This document shows, one piece after another, positions 54,764 through 56,614 of a DNA stretch of 56,614 nucleotides. Origin of the DNA: Staphylococcus xylosus NJ. GTDB taxonomy: Bacteria; Bacillota; Bacilli; Staphylococcales; Staphylococcaceae. The notes under the pieces are model-generated. The model worked only from the letters and a program-made list of their open reading frames with translations, did not search any database and had not been told where the DNA came from. Location: assembly GCF_000338275.1 (NCBI RefSeq), contig NZ_ANMR01000005.1, positions 1 to 56,614 on the forward strand, given 5' to 3'. The first letter of the stretch is position 1, and every line of letters begins with the position of its first letter. Position numbers and translations under genes: made by a program.

Positions 54764-56305
54764 ATGAAAGAAATTATTCATTGGTTAAATAGTATAGTTT
54801 GGAGTCCAGCATTAGTTATTTTTATTTTAGGTTTAGGGTTTTTATTTACTATAAAAACCAAGTTTGTACAATTTAAATATATAAAAGAAATGATTAAATT
54901 AACTTTTTCTGGATCTAAATCTACTGCTGGAATTTCATCTTTTCAGGCTATGTCTATGTCTTTAGGGAGCAGGATTGGAATAGGAAATATAGCAGGCGTG
55001 GCAACAGCTATTACTTTAGGAGGCCCGGGCGCTATATTTTGGATGTGGATTTTAGCATTTATTTCTGCAAGTATTGCTTTTGCAGAAACGACACTCGCAC
55101 AAATTTATAAAGTTAAACAAAATGGAGAGTACCGTGGGGGTGCTCCATACTATATTAATAAAGGATTAAATAAAAAAGGCTTAGCATTGTTATTCGCAGG
55201 TATTACGATGATTTCTATGACATTGCTTGTCCCAGGCATACAAGTAAATACAATTGCGCTTTCAATGGATCAAGCGTTTGGTCTCCAACCATCTATAACA
55301 GCTATAATTTTAGTTATTTTATTAGCTACAATTATCTTTGGTGGTGTAAAAAGAATAGCACGTGCTGCAGAGATGGTCGTGCCTATTATGGCAATTGGTT
55401 ATATCAGTATATGTATCATCATACTGTTAGTGAATATTACCTCTATACCTAGTGTCGTAGGTATTATAATTAATAGCGCTATAAACCCTACTTCTACTTT
55501 TGGTGGCATTATTGGATCTGCAATCTCTTGGGGGGTACAAAGAGGAGCATTTTCAAATGCAGCTGGTTTCGGTAGTGAAACTTTTGAAACAGCTGCAAGC
55601 GAAGTATCACATCCAGTAAAGCAAGGTTTAGTACAAGCACTTTCTGTTTATATAACAACGATTATTATCTGTTCTGCAACAGCATTTATGATATTAATAA
55701 CTGGTATGTATAATATCCAATTAGAGAATGGAACGATAGTTAAGGATAATATCGGTAATGTTGAAGCGGGAGCTAGTAACGTTCAAATGAGTATAGAAAC
55801 ACTTTTTCCAGGTTTTGGAAGTGCATTTGTAGCCATTGCTACATTCTTTTTTGCATTTACAAGTTTAATCACATACTCATATAAAGCAGAATCTAGCTTA
55901 GCATTTTTTAATAGTGAACGTAAGAAAGTTATTAAATGGCCACTAATAGTTTTAAAAATAGGTTTTCTTATAATTGTTTATTATCACAGTGTTAATTCAG
56001 CTGCATTAGCATGGAGCTTTGGAGATTTAGGTTTTGGTATTATGGCATGGATGAATATGTTAGCGCTTATATTTCTAGTTAAACCAGTTGTTGTAGCTTT
56101 AAAAGATTATGATGCACAACGAAAAAAAGGTATAGATCCCATTTTTAATCCTAAAAAATTGGGCATTAAAGGCGCAGACTTCTGGGAAGAAGAATATTAT
56201 CATGAAATAGAAAAAGAAGTAAAATCAAAAAAATATGTAAATTCTACTATGAAGACAATAAAAATACAAAAAGTTTTAAGTTATACCAAAAATAATATTA
56301 ATTAA
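54764..56305 (+). CDS. Sodium:alanine (AGCS) symporter
   Basis: The product has 513 residues. About 10-11 membrane helices and the AGCS signature [20 protein letters not shown] with [10 protein letters not shown] are seen, with [13 protein letters not shown] later. The first Gly-rich signature normally has VGTGNI; here it is IGIGNI. It carries alanine, glycine or a related amino acid with Na+. In this cluster it may take up the pathway substrate or alanine for the dehydrogenase that follows. Confidence 0.92.
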   Translation: MKEIIHWLNSIVWSPALVIFILGLGFLFTIKTKFVQFKYIKEMIKLTFSGSKSTAGISSFQAMSMSLGSRIGIGNIAGVATAITLGGPGAIFWMWILAFISASIAFAETTLAQIYKVKQNGEYRGGAPYYINKGLNKKGLALLFAGITMISMTLLVPGIQVNTIALSMDQAFGLQPSITAIILVILLATIIFGGVKRIARAAEMVVPIMAIGYISICIIILLVNITSIPSVVGIIINSAINPTSTFGGIIGSAISWGVQRGAFSNAAGFGSETFETAASEVSHPVKQGLVQALSVYITTIIICSATAFMILITGMYNIQLENGTIVKDNIGNVEAGASNVQMSIETLFPGFGSAFVAIATFFFAFTSLITYSYKAESSLAFFNSERKKVIKWPLIVLKIGFLIIVYYHSVNSAALAWSFGDLGFGIMAWMNMLALIFLVKPVVVALKDYDAQRKKGIDPIFNPKKLGIKGADFWEEEYYHEIEKEVKSKKYVNSTMKTIKIQKVLSYTKNNIN

Positions 56306-56322
56306 ATTTGGAGGTGGAAGAA

Positions 56323-56614
56323 ATGATTATAGGTATCCCTAAAGAGATTAAAAATAATGAAAATAGAGTGAGTTTGTCTCCGAGTGGTGTACATGCACTT
56401 GTTGAACAAGGGCACACTGTTATCGTTGAAAAATCTGCAGGTTTGGGTTCATATTTTGAAGACGTGGACTACACTACAGCAGGGGCTAAAATTGTTAATG
56501 AGCAAGCAGAAGTTTGGAATGTAGATATGGTTATGAAAGTTAAAGAACCATTAGCAGAAGAGTTCCAATATTTTAAAGAAGGCTTAATTTTATTTACTTA
56601 TTTACATTTAGCGA
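56323..56614 (+). CDS. ald: Alanine dehydrogenase, 5' part (cut by window end)
   Basis: Visible 97 codons. GGAGGTGG precedes the ATG at 56323. The start [20 protein letters not shown] and [12 protein letters not shown] are diagnostic of alanine dehydrogenase, with the pyruvate-binding Arg and Lys (about R15, K74-K76). It oxidises L-alanine to pyruvate and ammonia with NAD. Its position 17 bp after the symporter suggests the same transcript. Confidence 0.95.
   Translation, partial: MIIGIPKEIKNNENRVSLSPSGVHALVEQGHTVIVEKSAGLGSYFEDVDYTTAGAKIVNEQAEVWNVDMVMKVKEPLAEEFQYFKEGLILFTYLHLA

Noticed and set aside
1..56614. tRNA or rRNA genes
   Set aside because: No cloverleaf-like or rRNA-like GC-rich stretch was recognised on either strand. 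A tRNAscan-SE run would be decisive.

Overview
The window reads as a low-GC Staphylococcus chromosome, most likely a coagulase-negative species, from the oriC-proximal region where SCC elements integrate. This rests on an IS431 end, SCC-type attachment sequences, Staphylococcus-type ArsRBC, CstRAB and Fst-family toxin genes, and pervasive AT-rich intergenic DNA. The exact species cannot be fixed from the sequence alone.

Region 1 (1-7.3 kb): the right end of IS431, then a very large DUF4011/SF1 helicase/nuclease protein directly coupled to a DUF4064 membrane protein. It resembles Hhe-type phage-defence proteins. A serine recombinase broken against an IS1182-family remnant follows. The region ends at an SCC-type att sequence near 7.26 kb.

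Region 2 (7.3-18.75 kb): an 11.5-kb interval between two SCC-like att sequences in the same orientation. It holds a type I toxin-antitoxin locus (Fst-like peptide plus antisense RNA), two unknown membrane proteins, a run of decayed genes (sir2, DcuS-like kinase, EF-hand-like protein), and an intact type I restriction-modification operon hsdR-hsdM-hsdS on the minus strand. No ccr recombinase is visible in the window.

Region 3 (18.75-33.5 kb): accessory genes. These include a secreted amphipathic protein facing a small membrane protein; an ATP-grasp ligase with an MFS exporter (dipeptide-type metabolite?); an ArsR regulator with an operator in front of an esterase, an NmrA-like protein and a DJ-1/Hsp31-like protein; TetR/SDR; a decayed second Fst-like toxin; an amidohydrolase; MarR/GNAT; and an SDR. 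Several gene fragments lie between them, including a piece of a second cstB.

Region 4 (33.6-43.6 kb): sulfide/persulfide handling (cstB, cstA divergent from cstR-tauE-like exporter-methyltransferase, with two CstR-type operators), arsenic resistance arsRBC, and a SulP anion transporter with a UspA protein. A serine-recombinase-like protein that has lost its catalytic residues is divergent from the transporter.

Region 5 (43.9 kb to the end): a LysR regulator divergent from a long catabolic gene set. It comprises MmsA-type dehydrogenase, class III aminotransferase, aldehyde dehydrogenase, a DAO-type flavoprotein, a DapA-family lyase, an Asp/Glu-racemase-family protein, a split [2Fe-2S]/FAD dehydrogenase, a short SDR, a sodium:alanine symporter and alanine dehydrogenase (cut by the window end). 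The DAO/HcnA/HcnB/DapA/ALDH combination is that of the D-hydroxyproline (imino-acid) degradation pathway. The aminotransferase, MmsA and alanine dehydrogenase would form a beta-alanine-type branch with pyruvate recycling. The substrate is inference.
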